From: a virus
Reading direction: 5' to 3' (one strand)
DNA length: 64,000 nucleotides
Virus record (IMG/VR): IMGVR_UViG_3300013120_000030
Span: 62,001 to 126,000 of that record
Of this stretch, positions 30,190 through 39,996 are shown in pieces (positions within the stretch are counted from its first letter, which is position 1; each line of letters opens with the position of its first letter). Below the pieces are notes generated by a model. It saw nothing but the letters and a program-made list of their open reading frames with translations, made no database searches and was not told where the DNA came from. The position numbers were made by a program, and so were the translations under genes.

Positions 30190-32393
30190 TGGTAAAGCAA
30201 TACGATATAAAAAACAATATAAAGAGTATACAAAGTGTACTTGTTAGTGAGTCTATAAAAGAACGTTCTAATCTACAGTTACTCAAATCAGAGGAAGCTA
30301 TAAGAAATGTTCTACAATCGTACTCAGATAAAATGAATGCAACAGGTGATAAACTTACAAAGTTATCTCAACATCTTGTTAATTCTAAAGATATAATATC
30401 TAAAGATAAGTTCAATGATCTGTTTAATAGTCTTTACATTGATATCAAGACCTTGTATCAACACATAGACTATGTTGATGAAGTCTTATCCCTTAATCTT
30501 CATAGAAATAGAAAGTTCTTTAATGTTCTTAAGAAAAGGATGAGAGAGTTATGGAATAAGTTAGTTCTTACAAGACTTAATATTACAGATAGTTCTCAGT
30601 TTGACGAATCATACTTTGAAGCATTCTCTACTATTAATTCTAAACATAGATATGTAGGAGTTTTAATAGACAAGAAATCTGGCGTAATGACTCTAGAACC
30701 AAGAGAAAGTTTTATTCATAATAAGAAATACTTAATAAAAGATATACAGACCAAAACATATCCTGTTCATAACAAAGAAGGTGGAGTTATCCATACTACT
30801 AGTTATCTTAATAGTTTTGCATCGTCTTATAGAAGAGATGGACAGCGTGACATGTTAGAGAACGGATTATGGAAAGAACAGATACTTTGTAATGATATTC
30901 CTGATATCAAGTACGATATCAAAGATGATCTAACAGAGATAGACCAACTCTTTAAGTCTGTTAACGGTATTCTATCGTTTGTAGACATAGAGTTTACACA
31001 ACCTATTCAATTTAACGACATAGAGATTGACTTATTCGGTGACTACCCTATAACGTTAGTTTCTATAATGTGTAAGAGTGAAAGCGATGGTGTTTGGCAA
31101 CCAGTAAAGAAGCTTGATAGTATTGAAGTTGATAATGGGTATCAGACTTATGATAACTCAAAAGAAGAGACGGCTTTCGACGTACTTTCTATCAAGAATA
31201 TTGAACGTACCAATGCTAGATTTATGAGACTAGTATTCAACCAGAACAACTACGACATCCTTGATAGCAGTGAGTTTTCTATTAAAGATCTAGAGGATAA
31301 GATTAATAATGATCTCTCTGAAAGACGTTATGAGGTTGTTAAGTTAGATGGAGGATCTGATGATCGCCCAGCGATCCCAAAGAGTTATGATAATGACTCT
31401 CTATATTCACAGGTAACTGACGTAATAGAAGATACTAGAAGTTTAGAGGAGACTATAACTAAAATTATAAATATATTGGAACCGACACCTAAGCTTCAGT
31501 CTATCGACTTTAAAAAGACACTTAAGTATGAAGTTGGCGCTTGGTCTATAGAACCAAGGTACCAATCTTACTCAGGAACAGGTAAGTTTAACTCAGGAGA
31601 TTATCCTATACGTGATAGGTCACTGATCTCCGTTAACTTACTTACAAAGCAAGAAGATATAAAATATAATACTTGTAACTGGTTCGTTAGTAACCGAGGA
31701 TATAATAAACATATACCTATTATAGAAAATGATAGGAGAGTTAGAAAAGAACCTGCTTATATTATAAATCCTGATTATTTTACAGATTATACTCAAGGTA
31801 CATTTATTCACTTAGACTTACCTTCTTCTAATATAGACTTTGCTGATAATACAAAGATATGGATAAATGGCGGAAGGGAGAACGGTGGAGAACCTTATCC
31901 TTTAACAGCTTTTACTTGGATAAGACTTAATTCTACTCTTATACACATAGAAGATATACAGGATATTTATAAGAATGATTATGTTATACAATATGTGCCA
32001 GCGTCATTAGATGCAGTATATATGTATACTCTAGAGAAATTAGGAGAGGAAGAAGAAGGAGATCTTCTACCTTATGAGGTTGTAGCGTCTAGAAAATCTA
32101 TGTTAAGGTACTTCCTTAGTTCGATAGATAAGACTAATGAGTACGTCATAAAGACGACGAGAGCTACTACGTTAGAGGCTGAGCTATGGTTTAGAACTAA
32201 TAGACACACTTTATGTATCACGAAGGCTGTAGAAATGTTATACAGTGATAAGATACCTCCTGCTATGAGACCGACTTTAAATGTTATCACAGGTACTAGA
32301 TCTAGTAAAGACCTCATAGTGTCTAGAGATATAGATAGTAATATGGACTTACCACCAATGATGCCTATAATCATCGAAAGGGACATTACATAA
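30189..32393 (+). CDS. Tail protein with N-terminal helical bundle and discoidin-like beta domain (734 aa)
   Basis: The first 140 residues are strongly helical and charged (SEEAIRNVLQSYSDKM, LYQHIDYVDEVLSLNLHRNRKFFNVLKKRM). A beta domain then contains FNDIEIDLFGDYPITLVSIMCKSESDGVWQPVKK...ARFMRLVFNQNN..DILDS. This is the layout of F5/8-type discoidin or galactose-binding sandwiches: IDLG...v..i.......g.W..v......ar.irl. The later gene at 39996 has the same order and a matching DILDSNEYF block, so the two look like distant paralogues. A sugar-binding or protein-docking role at the baseplate rim is inference. Confidence 0.5.
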   Translation: MVKQYDIKNNIKSIQSVLVSESIKERSNLQLLKSEEAIRNVLQSYSDKMNATGDKLTKLSQHLVNSKDIISKDKFNDLFNSLYIDIKTLYQHIDYVDEVLSLNLHRNRKFFNVLKKRMRELWNKLVLTRLNITDSSQFDESYFEAFSTINSKHRYVGVLIDKKSGVMTLEPRESFIHNKKYLIKDIQTKTYPVHNKEGGVIHTTSYLNSFASSYRRDGQRDMLENGLWKEQILCNDIPDIKYDIKDDLTEIDQLFKSVNGILSFVDIEFTQPIQFNDIEIDLFGDYPITLVSIMCKSESDGVWQPVKKLDSIEVDNGYQTYDNSKEETAFDVLSIKNIERTNARFMRLVFNQNNYDILDSSEFSIKDLEDKINNDLSERRYEVVKLDGGSDDRPAIPKSYDNDSLYSQVTDVIEDTRSLEETITKIINILEPTPKLQSIDFKKTLKYEVGAWSIEPRYQSYSGTGKFNSGDYPIRDRSLISVNLLTKQEDIKYNTCNWFVSNRGYNKHIPIIENDRRVRKEPAYIINPDYFTDYTQGTFIHLDLPSSNIDFADNTKIWINGGRENGGEPYPLTAFTWIRLNSTLIHIEDIQDIYKNDYVIQYVPASLDAVYMYTLEKLGEEEEGDLLPYEVVASRKSMLRYFLSSIDKTNEYVIKTTRATTLEAELWFRTNRHTLCITKAVEMLYSDKIPPAMRPTLNVITGTRSSKDLIVSRDIDSNMDLPPMMPIIIERDIT

Positions 32394-33115
32394 TGGATGA
32401 AAAACAGACTCTTTATCCTGAGAGTGCTTTACTAACATCGACATTTATACCTTATTACTTTGAGCCAAAGAAGGTATCAACAATAGATAGTACTCTTATT
32501 AAGGATGATAATTATACTATAGAACAAGATGTTAACGGACTATCATCTATCATATCAGTAAGAGATATACCTTATATTGATATATCTAAATATGATCACC
32601 TAAGGAAGCGTTTTTTCTGGACAGATCAGTTTGATAATAGATGGAGAGTATTTCTCCCAGGAGACTGGATAGAACAAGAGCAATCATTTTGGCCAGAAGA
32701 CTTCACATATAATGTTTATCAAAGTATAGAAGGATTACTTGATGGTGATCTATGGACTGTAACATCTTTAAAGTTAGAAGACTTTAATATACAACAGTTT
32801 AGACCTATATCTGTGAGAGTTAACGGAGTTGAACTAGAGGATGTAAGTAACTACGCAGGAGATAGAAATATTATACCTAAGTTAGACAATATAGATCCTT
32901 CTACTAATAAACAGTTTTACTACGATATGAAGAACACTATATATACTAACCAAGATTTCGATCTTTTTGAAGATGATAATATAGAGATTACTTATTTTAA
33001 GAACATTGATAGTGTTCAGATCTATGGAAGACTGAATACTAATGTTACAAATCTCTCATCTTACACACCGGTGGTAGATTACTACATAATAAAACTGTCT
33101 AGCCAGAACCTTTAG
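32393..33115 (+). CDS. Tail module protein (240 aa), unknown
   Basis: The start overlaps the preceding stop by one base. The protein is beta-rich and acidic with several Trp/Tyr segments (FFWTDQFDNRWRVFLPGDWIEQ) and has no recognised domain. Its stop is followed nine bases later by the inserted HNH gene. The structural gene at 33783 may originally have followed it directly. Confidence 0.5.
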   Translation: MDEKQTLYPESALLTSTFIPYYFEPKKVSTIDSTLIKDDNYTIEQDVNGLSSIISVRDIPYIDISKYDHLRKRFFWTDQFDNRWRVFLPGDWIEQEQSFWPEDFTYNVYQSIEGLLDGDLWTVTSLKLEDFNIQQFRPISVRVNGVELEDVSNYAGDRNIIPKLDNIDPSTNKQFYYDMKNTIYTNQDFDLFEDDNIEITYFKNIDSVQIYGRLNTNVTNLSSYTPVVDYYIIKLSSQNL

Positions 33116-33123
33116 GAGTTTAA

Positions 33124-33783
33124 ATGCATAAAATAGATATACAACAGTTAAAACTTGATTGGGATGAATGTAGAAATTTAACACAGTTAGAAAAAATATA
33201 TAGTTGTTCAAGAAAGACATTAGCTAGAAGACTTAACGGTATAGGTATAGACACAAATAAAAGACTATATCCTATTATAGAAGGTAAGAAAGAGTGTAGA
33301 GAATGTGGTAATACATTAACTATAGACAACTTTCATTCTATAAAAGTGACTATATGCAGAAAGTGTATTAAGAAGTATAATAAACAGTATCAATGTAATA
33401 ATAGATCTCATATAAATGCTAGCAGGAAACAACGTTATATCAATGATACTGGATACAGAATAGAATGTAATATAAGAAGTAGATTATGTAATGTTCTTGC
33501 TGGTAAGAATAAATCTGCTTCAACTAAAGAACTTTTAGGTTGTACAATAGATGAACTCAAAACGCATCTTCAGTCTACAGCTATTGTTAATGGTTATAAA
33601 GACTTCGATATTAATAGCTACTTAGGACATGAATATCACATAGACCATATACGTCCATGTTCTTCTTTTAATCTTAAAGATGAAGAAGAACAAAGACAGT
33701 GTTTTAACTGGTCTAACTTACAAATCCTTTCAGCTAAAGAGAATTTTAAGAAGGGTAATAAACTAACAGGACAAAATCTATAA
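33124..33783 (+). CDS. Free-standing HNH homing endonuclease with N-terminal HTH
   Basis: The 219-residue protein starts with a helix-turn-helix-like region (LTQLEKIYSCSRKTLARRLNGIGI, about 21-44). A zinc ribbon follows: CRECG at about 59-63 and CRKC at about 78-81. The HNH core is the same as in the 9548 gene (EYHIDHIRPCSSF...NLQILSAKENFKK). It lies between structural genes and its stop overlaps the next ATG, so it moved in without breaking the operon. The N-terminal third differs from the other copy, as when homing endonucleases exchange DNA-recognition modules. Confidence 0.88.
   Translation: MHKIDIQQLKLDWDECRNLTQLEKIYSCSRKTLARRLNGIGIDTNKRLYPIIEGKKECRECGNTLTIDNFHSIKVTICRKCIKKYNKQYQCNNRSHINASRKQRYINDTGYRIECNIRSRLCNVLAGKNKSASTKELLGCTIDELKTHLQSTAIVNGYKDFDINSYLGHEYHIDHIRPCSSFNLKDEEEQRQCFNWSNLQILSAKENFKKGNKLTGQNL
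33397..33629 (+). repeat. Duplicated HNH coding segment, copy 2
   Basis: Partner of 9848-10080: 87 bp identical (33397-33483) and 94 bp with one mismatch (33536-33629). The 52 bases between are diverged but of equal length. Synonymous positions are conserved too, which points to recent duplication or gene conversion rather than protein-level constraint. Confidence 0.9.
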
Positions 33784-35165
33784 TGAATAGTTACGTAAGA
33801 AAAATAAATGAGAAGTATATATCTGATTTTAAATTTAGAATACAATCTGGTATAGCAGAGCTTGTCCGTAGTACAGATGCTACAGTTTTAAAAGTTATAT
33901 TACAAGAGGTTAATAGACTTTTTAGAATAATGTCAGGAAGACTTGTTTCAAGATTAGACATTCCTATGCCTGATAGATTCCCTGATGCTGACAAGTTTAA
34001 CAGTTTTATATCTGATATAGATATAGATCTTGATAAAGTATTTACTGCTCAAGAGTTAGTCTCTAACGATGTTCAGAATGTCGTTAATTTTAACTCTCTT
34101 GAAAGAGAAAAAGCTAGAAGAAATCTAGCAGACGCTCAGAAGAAAGTTTATAATGTATATATAAAGTCTAAGATGGGTTTAGATGGTGCAACTGTTATAA
34201 GAGAAGACTTTAGAGATGATAGGTTGTATGCTGAATCTAATGGTGTACAGATAAATCTTAACAAAGAGAATCTTACACTTAAAGTAGAAGAAAGTTTTGT
34301 AGATAGAAAGTCTGTTCATAAAGATAAGGTTGATATATATTTTACGGAGTTACCAGACGAGGGTTTCAAACTTTATCCTAATAATAGAAACTTAGCTTTA
34401 GGATCATTCTGGAAGCGCGGTACCAGTGATATTCATTTCACTGCTAAAAACGACGAAGGAAGATACAAGACTTATATGGTAGATGAGAACGATGGAGTTA
34501 ACGTCGGTAGCACTCAATTCGAAGCTGTTTATACGTACGAACAAGCATCTAATCTTAGTATCAGAGATAGAGTTGAACGCGAGTTAGGTAATTATCTTAA
34601 TCTTCATCCTAGCTTTATAATGATAGACGATGCTATATCTATTCGTAGAACTTATATTACTCAGAAGTCAATGGAAGGTATAGAGGAAGTTATTAACCCT
34701 AGTATTAAACTTGTAGTACCTTTTAAAGGAGAAGCTCCGGTTGGTACAACGTTTATAGTAGACTTAGAAGGTAACGATGCTAATGTTATTCCTACGATTG
34801 ATGTTGCTAAGTCTTTTGTTTACGACGAAAATAATAGGAAAGTTAAATTTCAAAAGATACCTGATTCTAAAGTGGATGAGTACGGTAAGACAGGTAGATA
34901 TGAGTTAGTCTTTAACGAACCATTAAGACCTACAAGGATGGAACTTATATGTTTCTTTAACTCTAATGCTTGGGCTGATATAACAGAATATATGATTTCT
35001 GAATATTTATTCGAGAAAATTAAAAAGATAACTTTACAGACTAATCTAGGTAATATAGAAACTATTTTAAGAAAGAAAGCATACGTGTTCGTTGATGCTG
35101 AAAGTGATCTTTTAAATGAAAGACGTAGAGCTAACGACGTAATGCAGTTTAAAGGAGTTAAGTAA
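33783..35165 (+). CDS. Tail/baseplate structural protein (460 aa), unknown
   Basis: The N-terminal 130 residues are helical and basic (AELVRSTDATVLKVILQEVNRLF, EREKARRNLADAQKKVYNVYI). Beta-rich domains follow, then a C-terminal helical segment. The order of helical base plus beta body is like the genes at 30189 and 39996, so all three may be variants of one tail component. No catalytic motif. The ATG overlaps the HNH stop. Confidence 0.5.
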   Translation: MNSYVRKINEKYISDFKFRIQSGIAELVRSTDATVLKVILQEVNRLFRIMSGRLVSRLDIPMPDRFPDADKFNSFISDIDIDLDKVFTAQELVSNDVQNVVNFNSLEREKARRNLADAQKKVYNVYIKSKMGLDGATVIREDFRDDRLYAESNGVQINLNKENLTLKVEESFVDRKSVHKDKVDIYFTELPDEGFKLYPNNRNLALGSFWKRGTSDIHFTAKNDEGRYKTYMVDENDGVNVGSTQFEAVYTYEQASNLSIRDRVERELGNYLNLHPSFIMIDDAISIRRTYITQKSMEGIEEVINPSIKLVVPFKGEAPVGTTFIVDLEGNDANVIPTIDVAKSFVYDENNRKVKFQKIPDSKVDEYGKTGRYELVFNEPLRPTRMELICFFNSNAWADITEYMISEYLFEKIKKITLQTNLGNIETILRKKAYVFVDAESDLLNERRRANDVMQFKGVK

Positions 35166-36569
35166 ATGTTAACAGGACTACCAGGAACTAATAAAGGCAC
35201 AACAAGAGATACAAAGTACACATATATAGCTGCGATAGATGATGAGATAACAACAGGAAATTCTAATGCGGAGTTTAAAGGTTTAAGTATATATGTTAAA
35301 GAAACTGATACCAGACTTGATAGGAATAAGACAACCGATGTTGCCGCGTGGGAAAAGCACGAAATTAATACTCCACTTCGAGCAAGAATATTTGGGATGC
35401 AATCTTACTATCATAGAGTTTTAAAAAAGGTGAATGTTGCTAAATGGGATAATGACATAGACGAGTTTAGTGGTAAGAATGATCTATGGGTAGTAGAAAA
35501 GATTCCAGAGATGTGGATAGATCAGAATCAACACTATGAATATCAAAAATTGTTAGAAGATAATCTTGCTAACGATATCCATTACGATAATGACTTTAAC
35601 TATATAGTCGATTCTGATTCGTACGGTGATGATAGTAACGGGTTATATATTATTTCTAAGAGAAATACTCTTAAAGGTAATAGAACAGATCAACTCGGTG
35701 GGAATCCATTTAATGTAAGTATACAATCTTTTAAAGATGGAAGCAAACGTAGAGTATATCTTGTATATGTTATGGAACACACACTTATACTTCCTAAAGC
35801 TTACTTTTGTTATAGTATAAACGGTAAGATAAGCGATTATTTTAATAAGACACCTTTATATTCTGAGAATTCTTATCAAAAAGGTAGGAGTAGATATAAA
35901 CGAGATATTTCTGCTAAATATTATGTACCTGTTATAATGGAATTAAGGTACGAAGATCAAAAGATGAAGTTCAAAGCTGTAGCATCTCCTGTTGCTGATA
36001 CTAATAATAAGATTGCGGCAAGTGTTGGTGATTACGCACATAACTTTAACCTTATTCCATGGAAAAGGTACGAGAAACCTTTATTAGGCGGAAGTAGTAC
36101 CCAATGCGATGGAGATCTATATCTTCCTAGTAATAATAGATGTCTTACGTCGTCTTACCTTGATTACGAAGAAGAACATCTTATGATTATAACTACATAT
36201 GAGGGAGGGAAGAGTGATACATCTTTTCCTGAACATAGACTATACGTCAGTAGATATGATACTACAAGTGAGATAGATCCTCTTCCTGATAGAATGAAAT
36301 ATATAGATCTTTTATCAGTTATAAAATCTGGTGGTGGATCTCATTATGGTAACGACACTAACGTATCTTATATAGATATTACTAAGTGGCAGGATAACTA
36401 TATTATATCTGTTTCTTATGATAACGGTACGGCTACTTCTCTTCAGACCGTATTATTAAAAATGCCTGTTGGTACTAGTTATAACGAGAGTGATATAGAG
36501 TATTACACTAAGATTAAAAACTCCGGATTTGCTGGTATACAAGGTTTAACAGAAGGATGGGCAACGTAA
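35166..36569 (+). CDS. Structural protein (467 aa), unknown
   Basis: The start directly follows the previous stop, with AAAGGAG nine bases upstream. The first 60 residues have the look of a virion assembly segment; the rest is Tyr/Asp/Ser-rich beta structure with several short propeller-like blades (HLMIITTYEGG, HRLYVSRYD, WQDNYIISVSYDNGT). No family is recognised. The stop overlaps the likely start of the next gene. Confidence 0.5.
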   Translation: MLTGLPGTNKGTTRDTKYTYIAAIDDEITTGNSNAEFKGLSIYVKETDTRLDRNKTTDVAAWEKHEINTPLRARIFGMQSYYHRVLKKVNVAKWDNDIDEFSGKNDLWVVEKIPEMWIDQNQHYEYQKLLEDNLANDIHYDNDFNYIVDSDSYGDDSNGLYIISKRNTLKGNRTDQLGGNPFNVSIQSFKDGSKRRVYLVYVMEHTLILPKAYFCYSINGKISDYFNKTPLYSENSYQKGRSRYKRDISAKYYVPVIMELRYEDQKMKFKAVASPVADTNNKIAASVGDYAHNFNLIPWKRYEKPLLGGSSTQCDGDLYLPSNNRCLTSSYLDYEEEHLMIITTYEGGKSDTSFPEHRLYVSRYDTTSEIDPLPDRMKYIDLLSVIKSGGGSHYGNDTNVSYIDITKWQDNYIISVSYDNGTATSLQTVLLKMPVGTSYNESDIEYYTKIKNSGFAGIQGLTEGWAT

Positions 36570-38608
36570 TGGCATATTGGAACGAGTTACTTATAACTTG
36601 CTTAGATGAAGATGGAAGACTACGTTTATATACAATGGACGATATAGGTAGTACATCTATGACACTTGTATCTGATAGGAGTGATAAATACGATAAAGAA
36701 TGGAATAAAAAACGTATAAAACAAGTCGATCCATTACCTTCTAACTTTGATTTTAATGGCAAAACTGTCGATGAAGCTTATCACCTAAAGTCTGGTAAGA
36801 AAAGATTAAGATATGACCAATGTTCAAATACATGGACATCGAAACACGATAAGACTTACTATCTTACCACATACCCTACTATCTATCTAGGTAATGTTTT
36901 TATACATAATGTGAGATCTTACTATGAGAATAACTATAAGATAGAAGACGATTTCTTTGGACAAGGATGGTACGATGTATCTTATGGTAATTTTACACCT
37001 CTGACTCACGGACACCAAGAATATTTAGATAGTATAGATCATGAACAAGGGATGTTTATTAATAAGATCCAAGGACCCGGAACAGATAAGACAGATAGTA
37101 TTGTTTATATTAACTCTAGAACATACAATAGTCAGTCTCAACCAGGATATAACTACGTAGTTCAACCTATTGATATTCTTACTAACTACTCAGGTGTATA
37201 CTTTGGTTATCCTGAGTTTGATAATGATGATCTTGGTAATAATCTGATAGTAAAACTAAAAGATTTAGATTCTGCATCAGATACGTTACGAGATATCTCT
37301 ATAAAAGGATATTTTAACGTACAACCTAACTACATGGACGATGAGTATGATGGTCAATCAGCAGGAGACGGTGGGAATGAAGTGATACTTCCTCATTTGT
37401 ACGGAGCTAGTCCTAGAATGGATCATGTTACGAGCATTAGTGATGAACAAGTGAAGTTTACTGTCACGTGGGAAGATAAAGAGTACAAAGATTATACTGG
37501 TGAGAACTACACCGGTCCACATATATCTGAGAATAACTATACATTAACAGGATGGATAAATCCTACTCTTTACAAGTGGAATTCTGGTGCACCGTTGGCT
37601 TCAACTGAGTTATACGTTAGCTATACGTTTATACCTCCTTTCTCTCAAGATCCTATTCTTACATACGGTGGAGTAGAGCAATCAGGATATGTATCAGTGT
37701 CAGAACTTGTTGTATCAGGAGAGTATGAGACTCCTGAATATATAGGTACTTGGTTACAATGGAAAGATACAGATGGAACATGGATAGATTTAGAGAGTAA
37801 ACCTGATAGACATTATAGATTCGATACAGATGACTCTGCTAAGCAGATTCTAGGGTCTCCTGTACGAGCTAAGGTTGGATATGAGTTCATGGGCGGTAAC
37901 GTTTATAGATACTCTAAGGAAGTATGTCCTTCTTACGATAACTACTTTGATATAAGTGAGATAACTGTAGCGTTAAGTGGTGTTAAATATGATAAACAAG
38001 CAGCTTCTAATGTTCCTTACTATCAGACATGGATACAGAGTGTTGGTGAACAGGTACAGGTTAACTCTATGGGCTCTACGTTCTTCACTGTTACAGATGT
38101 ATACGCTGAGGCAGAGTTTACTTTAGACGGAAATGCTAGAAATATACAAGGCAAGACAGTAGGATATATACCTTACCCTAAGTACATATGGTTAGTAGGC
38201 GTTAACTACGATAAGATATTCGACGCCAGTGCAAATACAAAGAACACATGGATGAGAATAACAGAAAACTTTGTTAACAAGGACAGGGTTAAAAATGGAT
38301 ATCAGTTAGCTTATCCTAATATAACAAGTAGTAAAGCTAATGATATGATAGATGACTGCACAGGTGGTCAGAATGTAGAGAACGCTGATGGTATAGTATG
38401 GACCAGGTACGACGCTAGTATATGGTATGACAATCACAATGACGGTAGTTTTGATTCAAATGATTATACTATGAGTGTTAAACTAGGTGGCGGAAAATAT
38501 GCATTGTTTGTTATTGTACAAGATAGTACAGGATGGGCAACAGCTTACTGTCTTACTAATCCAAAAGATAACTACTTCGACTCGCCTACAAGATTCAAGT
38601 TTGAATAG
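36569..38608 (+). CDS. Structural protein (679 aa), unknown
   Basis: I prefer the ATG at 36569 (MAYWNELLITCLDEDGRL), which overlaps the previous stop as TAATG, over the in-frame ATG at 36557. AGAAGGA sits directly against the earlier ATG, too close to serve it. The N-terminus looks like a continuation of the propeller-like pattern of the preceding protein; the body is beta-rich and Tyr/Gly/Asp-rich. No catalytic motif or known family. Confidence 0.5.
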   Translation: MAYWNELLITCLDEDGRLRLYTMDDIGSTSMTLVSDRSDKYDKEWNKKRIKQVDPLPSNFDFNGKTVDEAYHLKSGKKRLRYDQCSNTWTSKHDKTYYLTTYPTIYLGNVFIHNVRSYYENNYKIEDDFFGQGWYDVSYGNFTPLTHGHQEYLDSIDHEQGMFINKIQGPGTDKTDSIVYINSRTYNSQSQPGYNYVVQPIDILTNYSGVYFGYPEFDNDDLGNNLIVKLKDLDSASDTLRDISIKGYFNVQPNYMDDEYDGQSAGDGGNEVILPHLYGASPRMDHVTSISDEQVKFTVTWEDKEYKDYTGENYTGPHISENNYTLTGWINPTLYKWNSGAPLASTELYVSYTFIPPFSQDPILTYGGVEQSGYVSVSELVVSGEYETPEYIGTWLQWKDTDGTWIDLESKPDRHYRFDTDDSAKQILGSPVRAKVGYEFMGGNVYRYSKEVCPSYDNYFDISEITVALSGVKYDKQAASNVPYYQTWIQSVGEQVQVNSMGSTFFTVTDVYAEAEFTLDGNARNIQGKTVGYIPYPKYIWLVGVNYDKIFDASANTKNTWMRITENFVNKDRVKNGYQLAYPNITSSKANDMIDDCTGGQNVENADGIVWTRYDASIWYDNHNDGSFDSNDYTMSVKLGGGKYALFVIVQDSTGWATAYCLTNPKDNYFDSPTRFKFE

Positions 38609-38616
38609 GAGAACTA

Positions 38617-39996
38617 ATGCCAAAATATAGTGATATTTTTATCAAAATTATGGATCAAGGGATTGATCCTGTTCCAATGACAATGCTGTCGAAGTGGAGT
38701 AACGAAGGTAACTCTATTGTTCATGTTGAATCTTCTGGTCTTGTTCCTGAGAATATAGAGTTAAGAACATTACTGTATCCATCAGGTGCTGGGTTATCTA
38801 GTGCTACTATACAGTACTTACTAGATAGAGATAATACTAACATCTTGTTAGGATACGTACGGAACTCTGGGTACTATTTTAATGTACAACATTTCTATGA
38901 TAATCTTAGAAAGTATAAGTATGACCATGTAATAGCTCATGATGACCAGAATGATTACTACTTCCTAGCTTACTCAGCAAGTGCCATAGGTGAAACTTCT
39001 ATATTTCAGGAGGTTATAGCCGAGGTTCCAGGTGTAGTTCTTACAAAGCCTGCTGTTCCTAACCCTAATAACATATCGGTAGAAGCACAGGTACTGTCAG
39101 AGAATCCTGAAGTGTCAGATATACAGTTATCTTTATACCATAAGCGAGAAATTAACAACTTCTGGTTATCAGATCCAGATCCTTACAAGGTTTATATCTG
39201 GGGTAAAGAAACTAATCTTTACTACGAGCCAGATGGCACACCTATACCGTCTCCTGGCCAGGCAACAGCTAACAACTTCTTCGAAGACTCTTTAAGTGGT
39301 ATGTTTCTTACTCTTCCTTTTGTTTCAGGAGATATAGGTAGTTCTAAGAAGAGAACTTATGAGATATCTATGACTTACTATGATCAAGATGGTGATCAGA
39401 CACCGGCGATAACATTTGATACTGATAAGATCAACGAAAGTTCAGACCTTTTCGACGTAGGAGAGATAGAATCTTTCTTAGATGTTAAAGCTGAAAAGGT
39501 AGAAGAAATACCTATAAAGAAAGACGTTGTTCTAAAGAAAAGACTGGCTGTAGGAGTAGAAGATCTAGGTATAATGAACGAGTTATACTCTAAAGAAGGA
39601 GTATACGTGTCAGAGTACTATAACCTAGACGATCCATTGTATACATTTTATATGAAAGCAGGGGAAACTCTTCCTGAAACTGACGGGTACAGTATTGTTA
39701 GGTACTACGTACAGTTTAATAACCAGGATTGGGTAAGATTCTCTCCTGTAACAAGACTAAATGAGGTAGATGATGACGGGAACTTTTTACCAAAGTTCTT
39801 TGTTCTAGATGACCTTAATATAGGACATATATCTACACAGTTAACAGAGCTAAAGTACGACTTTCCTGTTTACTCGTTTAGGATTAGAATAGAGATAGAT
39901 ATGTCGTTCATGGAGACTAACAACTTTATATCTCCAGCTATAGACTATTACGAATGTCATGTGACAGATCGTAATTCATTCATGAGGGTTGAATAA
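38617..39996 (+). CDS. Structural protein (459 aa), unknown
   Basis: TAGGAG precedes the ATG. The protein is acidic and beta-rich, with a proline-rich linker near residue 200 (YYEPDGTPIPSPGQAT). A C-terminal block (YSIVRYYVQFNNQDWVRFSPVTRLNE...FPVYSFRIRIEIDMSF) resembles the small sandwich domains seen in other proteins of this cluster. The stop overlaps the next ATG. Confidence 0.5.
   Translation: MPKYSDIFIKIMDQGIDPVPMTMLSKWSNEGNSIVHVESSGLVPENIELRTLLYPSGAGLSSATIQYLLDRDNTNILLGYVRNSGYYFNVQHFYDNLRKYKYDHVIAHDDQNDYYFLAYSASAIGETSIFQEVIAEVPGVVLTKPAVPNPNNISVEAQVLSENPEVSDIQLSLYHKREINNFWLSDPDPYKVYIWGKETNLYYEPDGTPIPSPGQATANNFFEDSLSGMFLTLPFVSGDIGSSKKRTYEISMTYYDQDGDQTPAITFDTDKINESSDLFDVGEIESFLDVKAEKVEEIPIKKDVVLKKRLAVGVEDLGIMNELYSKEGVYVSEYYNLDDPLYTFYMKAGETLPETDGYSIVRYYVQFNNQDWVRFSPVTRLNEVDDDGNFLPKFFVLDDLNIGHISTQLTELKYDFPVYSFRIRIEIDMSFMETNNFISPAIDYYECHVTDRNSFMRVE

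Noticed and set aside
32072-32386. Minus-strand reading frames of 60-125 codons within virion genes
   Set aside because: They lie opposite long genes, lack ribosome binding sites and have no recognisable composition; they are shadows.
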